A stretch of DNA of 64,000 nt, taken from Candidatus Kuenenia stuttgartensis (GTDB lineage: Bacteria; Planctomycetota; Planctomycetia; Isosphaerales; Isosphaeraceae). The stretch is taken from assembly GCA_945865635.1 (NCBI GenBank), contig CAMBEP010000013.1, positions 1-64,000 on the forward strand, in the 5' to 3' direction. The notes under the pieces were generated by a model. That model did no database searches and had not been told where the DNA came from. It worked only from the letters and a program-made list of their open reading frames with translations. Shown in pieces: positions 19,601 to 27,485 of the stretch; the stretch's first letter is position 1; every line of letters starts with the position of its first letter. Both the position numbers and the translations under genes were made by a program.

Positions 19601-20247
19601 ACAATCTTGCGGTGGAACTGATGGAATCCGGATGGTCGATCAAGGGGCTTCACCGGCGGATCATGAACTCATCGACATATCAGCAGAGCAGCACAGGTGC
19701 GGCAGGGAATCAGGAGCTTGACCCTGAGAATCGTCTTCTCTGGCGGATGAACCGCAGGCGTCTTGAAGTGGAGCCCTGGAGGGATTCGGTACTGGCGGTT
19801 TCGGGTCGTCTCAACCGCGAGGTAGGAGGGGCATCGTCGCGCTTGACGGACGATCACCGGCGGCGAACGCTTTATGGTTTCATCAGTCGTCACCAGTTGA
19901 GCGAATTGCTCCGCCTTTTTGACTTCCCCGACCCGAACATCACGGCTGGCGAGCGAGCTGTGACCACAGTTCCCCTTCAGCAGCTTTTCGTGCTCAACAG
20001 CGACTTCATTGTGGCTCAGTCAAAGGCTTTTGCGCAGCGGTTGACGGCCGAATTGGGAACCGATCCGGATCGTGTCAAGCGAGCCTTCGCGCTGCTTTAC
20101 GGGCGGCATCCTTCTGATTCGGAACTCCAGATGGCTCTAGAATTTATCGCTGGTTCGAGCTCATCCGGGCCGGGCGATTCACTGACGGGGCTGGAACAAT
20201 TCTGTCTGGCCATGTTGGGTACAAACGAATTCGCATATGTGGATTAA
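16609..20247 (+). CDS. secreted PSCyt1-DUF1549-DUF1553 protein (planctomycete cytochrome c)
   Basis: This encodes 1212 residues from ATG 16609; the frame is open upstream, but this ATG is followed directly by a signal peptide (FVFLMVFACWIS, cleavage near SMAA). Heme motif CYKCH at about residue 52 marks the PSCyt1 domain. DUF1549 follows (LLIRRAYMDLIGLPP, SPHYGERWGRYWLDLARY), with a second CARCH motif near residue 360. DUF1553 fills the C-terminal part (ARVIVNRIWAGHFG, FGQLGDRPSHPELLD). The family is abundant in planctomycetes and Verrucomicrobia, is periplasmic, and is thought to take part in oxidation of complex substrates, though its biochemistry is unsettled. It is followed after 5 bases by a DUF1501 gene, the usual partner, so the two are almost certainly co-transcribed. 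Confidence 0.93.
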   Translation: MKNERHSFVFLMVFACWISTLTNPWSMAADRVSAEHSEFFEAKIRPVFVKHCYKCHSVEAASKKGGLQLDFRDSLLKGGDSGPALVPGNAKDSLLMSALRHEEIQMPPKSKLPSSVIADFERWIQMGAPDPRSDMVVVVAKAKVPGVDPEKGLKFWSFQKPVRHKLPAVVHKNWPKNEIDHFILASLESRKMPAADPADRRLLIRRAYMDLIGLPPEPDAVERFVADKSDTAFARVVDELLASPHYGERWGRYWLDLARYAEDQAHTHQARMYPRGYMYRDWVVRALNDDLPYDQFLRFQIAADQLKSPDLHNQRAAMGLFALGPVYYQDNGEKEKALADEWDDRVDTLMRGTQALTVACARCHDHKYDPISTADYYGLTGVFASSEYQELPSVPDKIVEARRDADKRVTDQQLAIDTFLAGLAPSVRPKLASQIPAYMQAAWKVMKTDQGGKRDKAKLEQIAKSEKLSPALLERWVAWMNEEPGSGKVGSDRPYLQSWRDFRKSATAQLKTDEGKARQAAEIGRIGQTIQSRVEILLSQRALLARQFGANYAFVSSSDRSRVEPGTIPLGNLFDDKKGVLLDTALASDPFKAAATKESLGVETVAQGWGGATQIAKGIRFNFSSLGSDSRQHGQITNDAWSSEGGIRTLGQAMGAGAGRTEQGIGMHANSLITFNLNEIRRAGLISPTEAMTFQVDRAGINDDSFGQGSSVHIAAILSKPHERNVAKGAILAGYVNGKLVKVDENDGVYHFEGKAPEPILANGKFARFQVPIPAEAQYLTIVATGAQISETENTINSDHAVLSNVRLIYKPTDRQLAEKAGSESAEGLSKPDRERMSADAALLSEMLDEQGVLGLASSQIESLLEGASATSLAAMQKSLESLKSAASAITVTMAHTLVDGASRDLKIHIAGDPAKPGSVAVRSFPAVLTMGRKQAFTTHGGSGRLELANAIASKENPLTARVIVNRIWAGHFGSGLVRTLNNFGQLGDRPSHPELLDNLAVELMESGWSIKGLHRRIMNSSTYQQSSTGAAGNQELDPENRLLWRMNRRRLEVEPWRDSVLAVSGRLNREVGGASSRLTDDHRRRTLYGFISRHQLSELLRLFDFPDPNITAGERAVTTVPLQQLFVLNSDFIVAQSKAFAQRLTAELGTDPDRVKRAFALLYGRHPSDSELQMALEFIAGSSSSGPGDSLTGLEQFCLAMLGTNEFAYVD

Positions 20248-20252
20248 AGACC

Positions 20253-21644
20253 ATGAATGACCAATTGATCAGCAGTCGAAATCCGTTCATGTCGCGTCGC
20301 GAGGTATTGGCCCGCACGGCGGCAGGTTTTGGGATGTTGGGTCTTGCGGGAGTGTGTGAAGCGGACCAGCAGCCGCTGGATTCTGTGGGGTCGAAGGATC
20401 CACTGAGCCCGAAGCACTCCCATTTTAAGGCCAGGTCCAAGCATGTCATCTTTTTGTTCATGAATGGTGGTCCATCACATGTGGACACATTCGACCCTAA
20501 GCCGGAGCTGAAGAAGCAGGCCGGCAAGCCTGGAGCCAATGGGCGGGGCAAATACATGCCATCTCCGTTTGCATTCAGTCGCCATGGCGAGAGTGGTATT
20601 GAGGTCAGCGAGCTGTATCCGCATGTGGGCAAGCGGATTGACGATATTTGTGTATTGAGGTCGATGTATACCAGCACTCCGAACCATGAGCCGGGATTGT
20701 TCATGATGAATTCGGGCAGCCAGCAGCCGATTCGCCCGAGTCTGGGTTCCTGGCTGACCTATGGGCTGGGGACTGAGAATCAAAATCTGCCGGGTTTTGT
20801 CGTGCTTTGTCCAGGCAAGCCGGTGGTTGGTCCGGCATTGTGGTCCAACAGTTTCCTGCCTGGAATTTATCAGGGCACGCATGTCAACAATTCGCGACTG
20901 GATCCGGACAAAGTCATTGGCCACCTGAAGAATACGTCGGTCAGCAGCAGTTCGCAGAGACGTCTGCTCGACCTCATGCAGAAGATGAATCAGAGCCACA
21001 TGAAGCAGCGTCCGCAGGACGGTCAGCTTGAGGCCCGCATTCAGTCGCTTGAGATCGCCTATCGGATGCAGTCCGAGGCTCAGGAGGCATTTGACATTCG
21101 TCGCGAAACCAGCGCGACTCGCGAGCTTTACGGCAAGGGCGAATTTGCGGACGGATGCATGATTGCCCGCCGACTGGTCGAGCGTGGAGTGCGCATGGTG
21201 CAGCTCTACTATGGCGCCGGGCAGCCCTGGGACGCCCATGGCAACATCATGGACCACAAGCGGGACGCCCTGAAGAGCGATCAGGCCATTGCGGCCCTGA
21301 TTCATGATCTCAAGGCCAGGGGGCTGTTTCAGGACACCCTGATCGTTTGGGGCGGTGAATTTGGCCGCACCCCCACCGCCGAGGGCAGCAACGGCCGAAA
21401 TCACCACGCCACCGGGTTCAGCATGTGGCTTGCGGGAGGCGGAGTGAAGGGTGGGATGACCTACGGAGCGACCGACGATCTTGGCATGAAATCGGTGGAA
21501 AACCGGATGAGTGTCCACGATCTGCATGCGACCATCCTCCATTTGATGGGCATCAATCACGAAAAACTGACCTTCCGCTACTCGGGCCGCGACTTCCGCC
21601 TGACGGATGTGCATGGCCATGTGGCCCACGAAATTATCGCTTGA
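20253..21644 (+). CDS. DUF1501 family secreted protein
   Basis: This encodes 463 residues from ATG 20253, five bases after the preceding stop. The N-terminus has a twin-arginine-type signal (MSRREVLARTAAGFGMLGLAG). DUF1501 landmarks are KHVIFLFMNGGPSHVDTFD near residue 65, YPHVGKRIDD, the VQLYYGAGQPWDAHGN segment and GGEFGRTP near residue 370, followed by the NHHATGFSMWLAGGG stretch. The fold is related to alkaline phosphatase/sulfatase proteins. It is a standard partner of PSCyt1/DUF1553 proteins and probably acts with the upstream gene in the periplasm. The substrate is unknown. Confidence 0.93.
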   Translation: MNDQLISSRNPFMSRREVLARTAAGFGMLGLAGVCEADQQPLDSVGSKDPLSPKHSHFKARSKHVIFLFMNGGPSHVDTFDPKPELKKQAGKPGANGRGKYMPSPFAFSRHGESGIEVSELYPHVGKRIDDICVLRSMYTSTPNHEPGLFMMNSGSQQPIRPSLGSWLTYGLGTENQNLPGFVVLCPGKPVVGPALWSNSFLPGIYQGTHVNNSRLDPDKVIGHLKNTSVSSSSQRRLLDLMQKMNQSHMKQRPQDGQLEARIQSLEIAYRMQSEAQEAFDIRRETSATRELYGKGEFADGCMIARRLVERGVRMVQLYYGAGQPWDAHGNIMDHKRDALKSDQAIAALIHDLKARGLFQDTLIVWGGEFGRTPTAEGSNGRNHHATGFSMWLAGGGVKGGMTYGATDDLGMKSVENRMSVHDLHATILHLMGINHEKLTFRYSGRDFRLTDVHGHVAHEIIA

Positions 21645-21681
21645 CGAAATCCCCACAACTCCTTTTTGGGAAGCTGTTTTC

Positions 21682-22983
21682 ATGATGAATTGCAATATCA
21701 GCCGGCGGCGGTTCGTCAAGTCGGGCAGCGTCTTTGGTCTGGGCGCCTTTAACCTGCCCCTGTTGAAATCATCCCGGGTAATGGGTTCCAATGATCGCCT
21801 GAATATTGGTGTGATCGGTGTTGGCGGCCGTGGGGCGGGCGACCTGGCGGGCGTGGCTCATGAAAATATCGTAGCCCTGTGCGATGTAGACGACGATCGC
21901 CTTAGTGGAGCAGCATCCAGGCATGCGTCCGCCAAAAAATACACGGATTACCGCAAGCTATTGGAACAGAAGGATCTGGACGCAGTGGTCATTGCCACCC
22001 CAGACCATCACCATGCACCCGCCACGGTCAGGGCGATCCGCCGCAACCTGCATGTCTATTGCGAAAAGCCATTGACGCATACCGTTCAAGAGGCAAGGCT
22101 TATCGCCAAGCTGGCATCTGAGCACAAAGTAGCCACCCAGATGGGCACCCAGAACCACGAGCATCCGGGTTATCTGCGGTTGGTGGAACTGCTGCAATCG
22201 GGCGCCATTGGCCCTGTGCGTCAGGTTCATATCATCACAGACCGGCCCGGCACATTCTGGACCCAAGGCATGGAGAAGCCGACCGGCACGCCGCCCGTGC
22301 CTGAAAAGCTGCACTGGAACGAGTGGTTGGGGCCTGCTGGGGATCGTCCGTATTCGCCAGAATATGTACCGTTTCGCTGGCGAGGTTGGTGGGATTTTGG
22401 GTGTGGAGCAATCGGAGACATGGCGATCCACCTGATGGACCCTTCGTTTTGGGCGCTCAAGCTGGGTGGGCCAGTGAAGGTCACTTCCAAGGGGCCTGCC
22501 CCGAGCCTGGTCAGTGGGCCGAAGTGGATGGAGACCAAGTTTGAATTTGGCCCGCGGGGCGAACTTCCTGCAGTCGATGTCTACTGGTATGAAGGCCTCA
22601 CCAAACCGAGCCCTGAAATCCACAAAGAATTGCCCATGAATGGGTCCCTGTTTATCGGCGACAAGGGGCGAATTGCAATTCAGCATGACTCCTACCCGAA
22701 GTTGCTCCCGGAAGCCGATTTCAAGGATTTCAAGCCACCAGCCCCATTTCTGCAGGCTTCGCCCGGCCATCATCAGCAGTGGATCAATGCTTGCAAGACC
22801 GGCTCGGCCACTGGCAGCTCATTCCACTACGCCGCCCCTTTCACAGAAACGGTGCTTTTGGGAAATGTGGCCTATCGTGTTGGTCAGACAATTCAATTCG
22901 ACCCAGCCAGAGGCAAAGTGACCAACCTGGAATCGGCCAACCAATTTCTATCGAAGTCCTACCGAAAGGGATGGGAAATCTGA
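21682..22983 (+). CDS. Gfo/Idh/MocA-family NAD(P)-dependent oxidoreductase, Tat-exported
   Basis: This encodes 433 residues from ATG 21682; a second ATG follows directly. The frame is open upstream into the DUF1501 gene, but the signal sequence fixes the start here. The N-terminus carries SRRRFVKSGSVFGLGAF, a twin-arginine signal of the kind seen in planctomycete Gfo/Idh/MocA proteins. The Rossmann motif is IGVIGVGGRGAGD, and the catalytic-region EKPLTH appears near residue 130, with GCGAIGDMAIHLMD in the C-terminal domain. Family members oxidise or reduce sugars or cyclitols with NAD(P); exported ones probably carry the cofactor bound. Position directly after DUF1501 suggests a shared sugar-degradation role. 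Confidence 0.9.
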   Translation: MMNCNISRRRFVKSGSVFGLGAFNLPLLKSSRVMGSNDRLNIGVIGVGGRGAGDLAGVAHENIVALCDVDDDRLSGAASRHASAKKYTDYRKLLEQKDLDAVVIATPDHHHAPATVRAIRRNLHVYCEKPLTHTVQEARLIAKLASEHKVATQMGTQNHEHPGYLRLVELLQSGAIGPVRQVHIITDRPGTFWTQGMEKPTGTPPVPEKLHWNEWLGPAGDRPYSPEYVPFRWRGWWDFGCGAIGDMAIHLMDPSFWALKLGGPVKVTSKGPAPSLVSGPKWMETKFEFGPRGELPAVDVYWYEGLTKPSPEIHKELPMNGSLFIGDKGRIAIQHDSYPKLLPEADFKDFKPPAPFLQASPGHHQQWINACKTGSATGSSFHYAAPFTETVLLGNVAYRVGQTIQFDPARGKVTNLESANQFLSKSYRKGWEI

Positions 22984-23227
22984 CCCTGCCCTCTCCCCCA
23001 TCTTCTTTTAAAGTCAATGACAGGCCGCAACTGCCAATTGGGCATGCAGCCTTCCTTGGTTGAATCGGTTGCTATGTAGGTGCTAACTTTTCTTCATGAA
23101 ATTGTGTGACGAATTGCCCTGCCCTGCTTGCCAATTGGGACTGATTCGGTCAAAATCATTAAAGACTTCAATAATCGAGTCAATCCATCGGTCCAGGCTG
23201 ACCATTCATTTCAGATAATGGGCACTC

Positions 23228-24019
23228 ATGAAAATCCGCTTGATTCCCTCTAACACGGATGGCGATCCGGAAATTCAGTTCCTGACAAGTCTATTGGTGG
23301 ATCAATCCACCTTATTCGACGCAGGCTCTGCGGGCTTTTCGTGCCATGAAGTCGCCCTTCAAAAGATTACAAATATCTTCATATCTCATGCCCACCTCGA
23401 CCACGTGGCCTCGCTGCCCTCTTTGCTGGAAGCCTATATTGCATTTCAGTTGCCCCCACCCATGATCTGGGGCAGTGCCGAAACTCTGTTGAATCTCAAA
23501 GAATTATTGTTTAACAATCGGCTCTGGCCCGATTTTTTTGAGCTTGGATCCCCCAAAAAGCCATTGATCAGGATCTCTGAGTCTGTGGATTATAGACCCA
23601 TTCCGCTTGATGGCTTGCGAGTCACTCCAATTCCTGTCAGTCATGTGATCACCACTCAAGGCTATTTGGTCGAGTCTGATTCGGCGACAGTCATGATCTC
23701 GTCAGATACAGGGCCGACCACAGCCTTCTGGGAGATTGCAAACCAGCAGAAACGGCTCGATGCAATTATTCTTGAAGTTGCATTTCCTGACAGCATGCAA
23801 ACTATGGCCAATGCGGCCTGCCACCTCACACCGAAAGCCTTTGGCAAAGAAGTTGCCAAACTGACCAGTCATGACCCCCAGATTTTGGCTGTCCATTTGA
23901 AACCGTGGCTGCGATCGAAAATTGTTCAAGAACTTCAAGACCTGAATCTTAAAAAACTCGTCGTAGCTCGATCAGACTGCGACTATCAATTCCCTGATAC
24001 CCAAATCGGTACCAATTGA
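23228..24019 (+). CDS. class II 3',5'-cyclic-nucleotide phosphodiesterase-like MBL protein
   Basis: This encodes 263 residues from ATG 23228. It has a metallo-beta-lactamase fold with the metal-binding signature SHAHLDH near residue 57, an early DAGSAGF segment, ISSDTGPT near residue 157, ILEVAFPD and a late HLKPW. This order matches the PF02112 class II cyclic nucleotide phosphodiesterases rather than generic MBL hydrolases. It lacks a signal peptide, so it is cytoplasmic. A class III cyclase lies at 40109 and a two-site cyclic-nucleotide-binding redox protein at 29375, which supports cAMP or cGMP breakdown as its role. The gene stands alone and converges on the cytochrome gene ending at 24160. 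RNase Z-like activity is the main alternative. Confidence 0.8.
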   Translation: MKIRLIPSNTDGDPEIQFLTSLLVDQSTLFDAGSAGFSCHEVALQKITNIFISHAHLDHVASLPSLLEAYIAFQLPPPMIWGSAETLLNLKELLFNNRLWPDFFELGSPKKPLIRISESVDYRPIPLDGLRVTPIPVSHVITTQGYLVESDSATVMISSDTGPTTAFWEIANQQKRLDAIILEVAFPDSMQTMANAACHLTPKAFGKEVAKLTSHDPQILAVHLKPWLRSKIVQELQDLNLKKLVVARSDCDYQFPDTQIGTN

Positions 24020-24045
24020 AGCCGGTTTGCAGGCCTCTATACTCT

Positions 24046-24125
24046 TCGCGGCCATGAATGGCACTTTTTGATCGAGACGATGCCGGAGGCATCATTCTGA
24101 TACGATGTATCATGTGTGGCCGCGA
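24046..24125. other. nested inverted-repeat element in a convergent intergenic region
   Basis: An outer perfect 9-bp stem (TCGCGGCCA at 24046-24054, TGGCCGCGA at 24117-24125) encloses two perfect small hairpins: GATGCC-GGA-GGCATC at 24079-24093 and TGATAC-GAT-GTATCA at 24098-24112. The element sits between the convergent stops of the phosphodiesterase and a cytochrome gene. No long T-run follows, so it is not a textbook terminator. It could be a bidirectional terminator, a structured RNA or a REP-like element. Confidence 0.55.
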
Positions 24126-24159
24126 CAACTCTAAGATCGACAAATTTGAAAAAAAACCA

Positions 24160-25770
24160 TTACTCCCTGATCTGTTTCACAATCTGTTCCAGCAATGACC
24201 GGAATTTGTCAGGTTGATATGCGTTTGCAATTCTCAGACGGTCGGCCAATAATTCTGTGACGGAAATCTGTTCACCGGTTTTGATCATTGGTGAGTTTTG
24301 ATCCGATTGGCTGGCGCGGAGGCTCAAACCCAGCAGGTTGTCGATTTCATTCATTTGGGTCATGACCTTTTCCGACCTTGATTTGTCAAGGCTGAATAAA
24401 GAGATACGCAAGGCCCAGGCAATCTGGCGGGCTGAGTCAAAATCGAAAGGGTCTAAGGGCAATTCGGTAAGCAATGAGTCGAGAAACAATTCGAATGATT
24501 TCGGAAACTCACCTGAAATCATTTTCCCCGTCTGATTCCATTGGTCATGTAGCTTTTGAATGATTCGGTCAAGAAGTGCAATGGCTTGCCGGATTGCATT
24601 TTCTTGATTTTTTGAATCGCTGCCATAGGGGCTTTTGGTAAGCTCAAGATCCACTTTCTGAATCAATTCATGAATTTGATTTTCGGTCGCTTTCCAGTCA
24701 TCAGGTGCAGCAAGAATCAGGCTCAGGCGGACTAGCCTGCGCGGCCACTGCGGCAGCCTTGGTCGGCCAGGTGCTCCGGCAGATTGCCGGGTTTGCCGCC
24801 ATCTGGATTTTGGGGAGGCAATATTATGATGGCACGCACTGCAATCAAACACCGAAAATTCCGGATCTCTATTAATGCCCGAAGTTTTATGGGGATCCAT
24901 GGAATCGCCAATCAGTGCCAGTTCGGTTCTTAACAGGATCAGCCCTGAGGCTGCGAGCAATTCGACTGCACTTGCTGTGGGTGTTTTTTTCAATTCAAGT
25001 GGGTCTTGTGTCTCATTTGATGACAACCAGTGCCGGGGCATTTCGGCGATAAAACTGGCCACTTCCAAGCCTTGTAATGGAGGGTGGCCAGCGGCATACA
25101 TTTCGTGGCTGATTCTGCGCCCGAGTTGATCATCGGTATCGCCCACGTGGCATGAGATGCAAAGTCGGGCCTGGTTCACCGGGTTCTTTAAATGGGTCAG
25201 TCCATATTTTTGCCAGCGGTCCGGGCCTCTTGTATTTTTCCAATCGGGATCGGCAGCGGCGACATGCTCGATAACCCATTCTTTACTGCCCCCGTGGCAG
25301 GCAACACAGGTCACACCTTCGCGAGCCCTTTGCAATGGATTTTCAAAATAGGCGGTGGGTGTATTTTCCGGGACATTCATGGAATGGCAGCCAAGGCATT
25401 GTTTGGCTTGATGCAGGCTGGCGATTCCCAAATTGTCGGCAATTCGCTGGGCACGAAGTCCCGCTGGGGTTGTTTTCTTGTCGTCGTCAAACCAGTCAAA
25501 TGCAATTCGATGCTTGTCCATTTTGTTCCAGGTCAGCCATTCGGTCATCTGGCAATGATCGGTTTTTTTTGAGGGCTGATCGTGGCATCCGGTACAGTGT
25601 CTGGCTCCGAATATATAAGGTTTTACGCGGGTTTGAACAAAACCTTCCTGCGCCTGGATTGAGGATTGACAGATCACGAGAATCAATGCAATCAAGCGAA
25701 TTGCCTGAAAGCTGGCGTCAAAGGCGCTGAGACCATGGCTCATCCGCAATCTGAGGAATCGTGTTTTCAT
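24160..25770 (-). CDS. pentaheme cytochrome c, c554-like family
   Basis: This encodes 536 residues from ATG 25770. A long N-terminal signal (AIRLIALILVICQSSIQAQ) directs export. Five CxxCH motifs are visible: CTGCH, CLGCH, CVACH, CISCH and CSACH, all in the first 60 per cent; the C-terminal part is helical without hemes. The segment SHEMYAAGHPPLQGLEVASF is shared in form with the upstream neighbour (NHDMIAAGHPRLAFEMASY), so the two are old paralogs of the cytochrome c554/c' type. The genes lie 63 bp apart on one strand and probably form an operon. A periplasmic electron-carrier role is likely; the partner is unknown but may be the diaphorase encoded divergently. Confidence 0.88.
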   Translation of the reverse strand: MKTRFLRLRMSHGLSAFDASFQAIRLIALILVICQSSIQAQEGFVQTRVKPYIFGARHCTGCHDQPSKKTDHCQMTEWLTWNKMDKHRIAFDWFDDDKKTTPAGLRAQRIADNLGIASLHQAKQCLGCHSMNVPENTPTAYFENPLQRAREGVTCVACHGGSKEWVIEHVAAADPDWKNTRGPDRWQKYGLTHLKNPVNQARLCISCHVGDTDDQLGRRISHEMYAAGHPPLQGLEVASFIAEMPRHWLSSNETQDPLELKKTPTASAVELLAASGLILLRTELALIGDSMDPHKTSGINRDPEFSVFDCSACHHNIASPKSRWRQTRQSAGAPGRPRLPQWPRRLVRLSLILAAPDDWKATENQIHELIQKVDLELTKSPYGSDSKNQENAIRQAIALLDRIIQKLHDQWNQTGKMISGEFPKSFELFLDSLLTELPLDPFDFDSARQIAWALRISLFSLDKSRSEKVMTQMNEIDNLLGLSLRASQSDQNSPMIKTGEQISVTELLADRLRIANAYQPDKFRSLLEQIVKQIRE

Positions 25771-25833
25771 GAGACCGGCCCCCTTCCAGACTTAGGCTTT
25801 TTCCATAATCCGACGCCCTGACGACTGCCTCGG

Positions 25834-27309
25834 TTATCTGACTTTGGTCGCAGTTGTGGCCTGCAGGCGAATTTTCAGCATGTCCAGCTCCCTAAGCACC
25901 TGGGGGCTCATCCACTGCTTGCCATGATATCTGGCCAGAGAGCTCAGTGTCAGGAATCGCTGAGCTTCTTCATCCCAAGCTTTGGGGGCTGGATCCGTGC
26001 TGTTATGGATTTGCTGATCCAGGATTTGCTTGATTTCATTTGGGCTCAAGCCAGTTTGGTTTCTTTGATCAGCGAGGTCTCGGAGTTTTTGACCGATTTG
26101 GCGGCTTTCAAGAGCCATTTTCGGACGATTCGCAACGGGTGATTGCATCAGTTTCCCATAATTGCCGAAGAGTTCGACAAGGCCCCCCTGCTCCATTGGG
26201 TTTGGGCGGACTAGCGGTTCGATTCCGCTAAAGTACCAGGTGCCCCAAGCTGGCCTGCCGAGCCTTTGGCCGGGCTTTTTCAGGGCGGCCAGTTCCGGGG
26301 TCAATTCCTGATGGCAGGAATAGCAGTTGGTTTCAGAAAATTCGGGCCATGGAGCCGCTTGGGATTCGGCTCTTGCGGCGGAGAGCTCCAGAGCGGCAGA
26401 GGCCGTTGCCAGCCGGCCTGTGGCCCATAGCCAGGCGCTTCGTTCACTGGCCGACGGGGCTGGTGTGCGTATATTTTCTGACCATCGGGCGGGTTTTTCA
26501 CACCAGTGATTCGCGTGAAGGTCGCTGTAGGAGGCCATCTCGAACGCCAGTCGCGGATGGCCTGCGGCAATCATGTCGTGATTCATGTCGCGATCGGCCA
26601 GGTTGGAGTCGTTACGGTTTCCGACATGGCAGCCTGAGCAAATCTGTGTTCGCTGGAGCAGGTTTTTCGTGTCCCAGAACTGATAATCCCGCTGTTTGGT
26701 CCGTGAGTCCAAAGTGCGCCAGTTGGAGGTTGTGTGCTGGCTGATCCAGTCTGAGGCTGGCCCGTGGCAGGATTCGCAGCCGACACCGTCGGGGTTGAGC
26801 TGGGAGGTGACCTCGAATTCTGGCTCGGACCTTGGCAAGGTGTGACATGATAAGCACCTGAGATCTTGATACGCAGGCACGACTGGTCCGCCCTGGGCGA
26901 GATTCGTGGCGATTTTCGTTGCCAGATCGTCATAGAGAATACTGAACGAGCGGCTATGGGGGTCGTCGGTCATCCAGACGGTGTATTCACTTCTCCAGAT
27001 TTCGGAGCTGGGTTGATCCCCACAATTTTGTCGACCGACTCCGCCATGGCATGCAATGGCGGAACAGGAGCCAGTGCCCTGGAAAGTTCGGAGATTTCCA
27101 GAAGTCTTTGGCAAATTGGTCCTGGCAGGAGTTGACGGTTCCGTCAAAGCCGGGGGCAAAGACTGGCCGCGACGCGATGAATCGGTCTCCTGGCCCAGCA
27201 GCGAGGCCATGATCGAAAGAATGGCGATTCCTAAAACGGATGCGATACCGCTGGCTCGCAGGCTTCCCATCGTTTGACTTTCCATGAATTCCAGATTTCC
27301 CTGACTCAT
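25834..27309 (-). CDS. multiheme cytochrome c, c554-like, with one CX4CH site
   Basis: This encodes 491 residues from ATG 27309; a later in-frame ATG (MESQTM or MGSLRA) may be the true start, since the signal segment GIASVLGIAILSIMASLLG follows it. Four CxxCH motifs (CLSCH, CESCH, CSGCH, CYSCH) and one CSAIACH (CX4CH) are seen; CX4CH can bind heme in some cytochromes. The NHDMIAAGHPRLAFEMASY motif marks it as a paralog of the downstream gene. It is transcribed divergently from the NuoE-NuoF fusion gene, across an intergenic gap of about 175 bases that should hold both promoters. Periplasmic electron transfer is inferred. Confidence 0.87.
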   Translation of the reverse strand: MSQGNLEFMESQTMGSLRASGIASVLGIAILSIMASLLGQETDSSRRGQSLPPALTEPSTPARTNLPKTSGNLRTFQGTGSCSAIACHGGVGRQNCGDQPSSEIWRSEYTVWMTDDPHSRSFSILYDDLATKIATNLAQGGPVVPAYQDLRCLSCHTLPRSEPEFEVTSQLNPDGVGCESCHGPASDWISQHTTSNWRTLDSRTKQRDYQFWDTKNLLQRTQICSGCHVGNRNDSNLADRDMNHDMIAAGHPRLAFEMASYSDLHANHWCEKPARWSENIRTPAPSASERSAWLWATGRLATASAALELSAARAESQAAPWPEFSETNCYSCHQELTPELAALKKPGQRLGRPAWGTWYFSGIEPLVRPNPMEQGGLVELFGNYGKLMQSPVANRPKMALESRQIGQKLRDLADQRNQTGLSPNEIKQILDQQIHNSTDPAPKAWDEEAQRFLTLSSLARYHGKQWMSPQVLRELDMLKIRLQATTATKVR

Positions 27310-27485
27310 GCTGGTTTACATGAAATCTCTATCATGTAATATTATGCTAACCGATAAGTCGTCGAGAAACAGGTGCCAAGATCTGATTTCCCAGTCGTTA
27401 AAGCCGGACCAACTGGCCAAGTCCATCCTCTTCCGGACCGATTCCACACGATTCAAAGAAAACAAGTTTTTCAAGGCAGGTGGCG

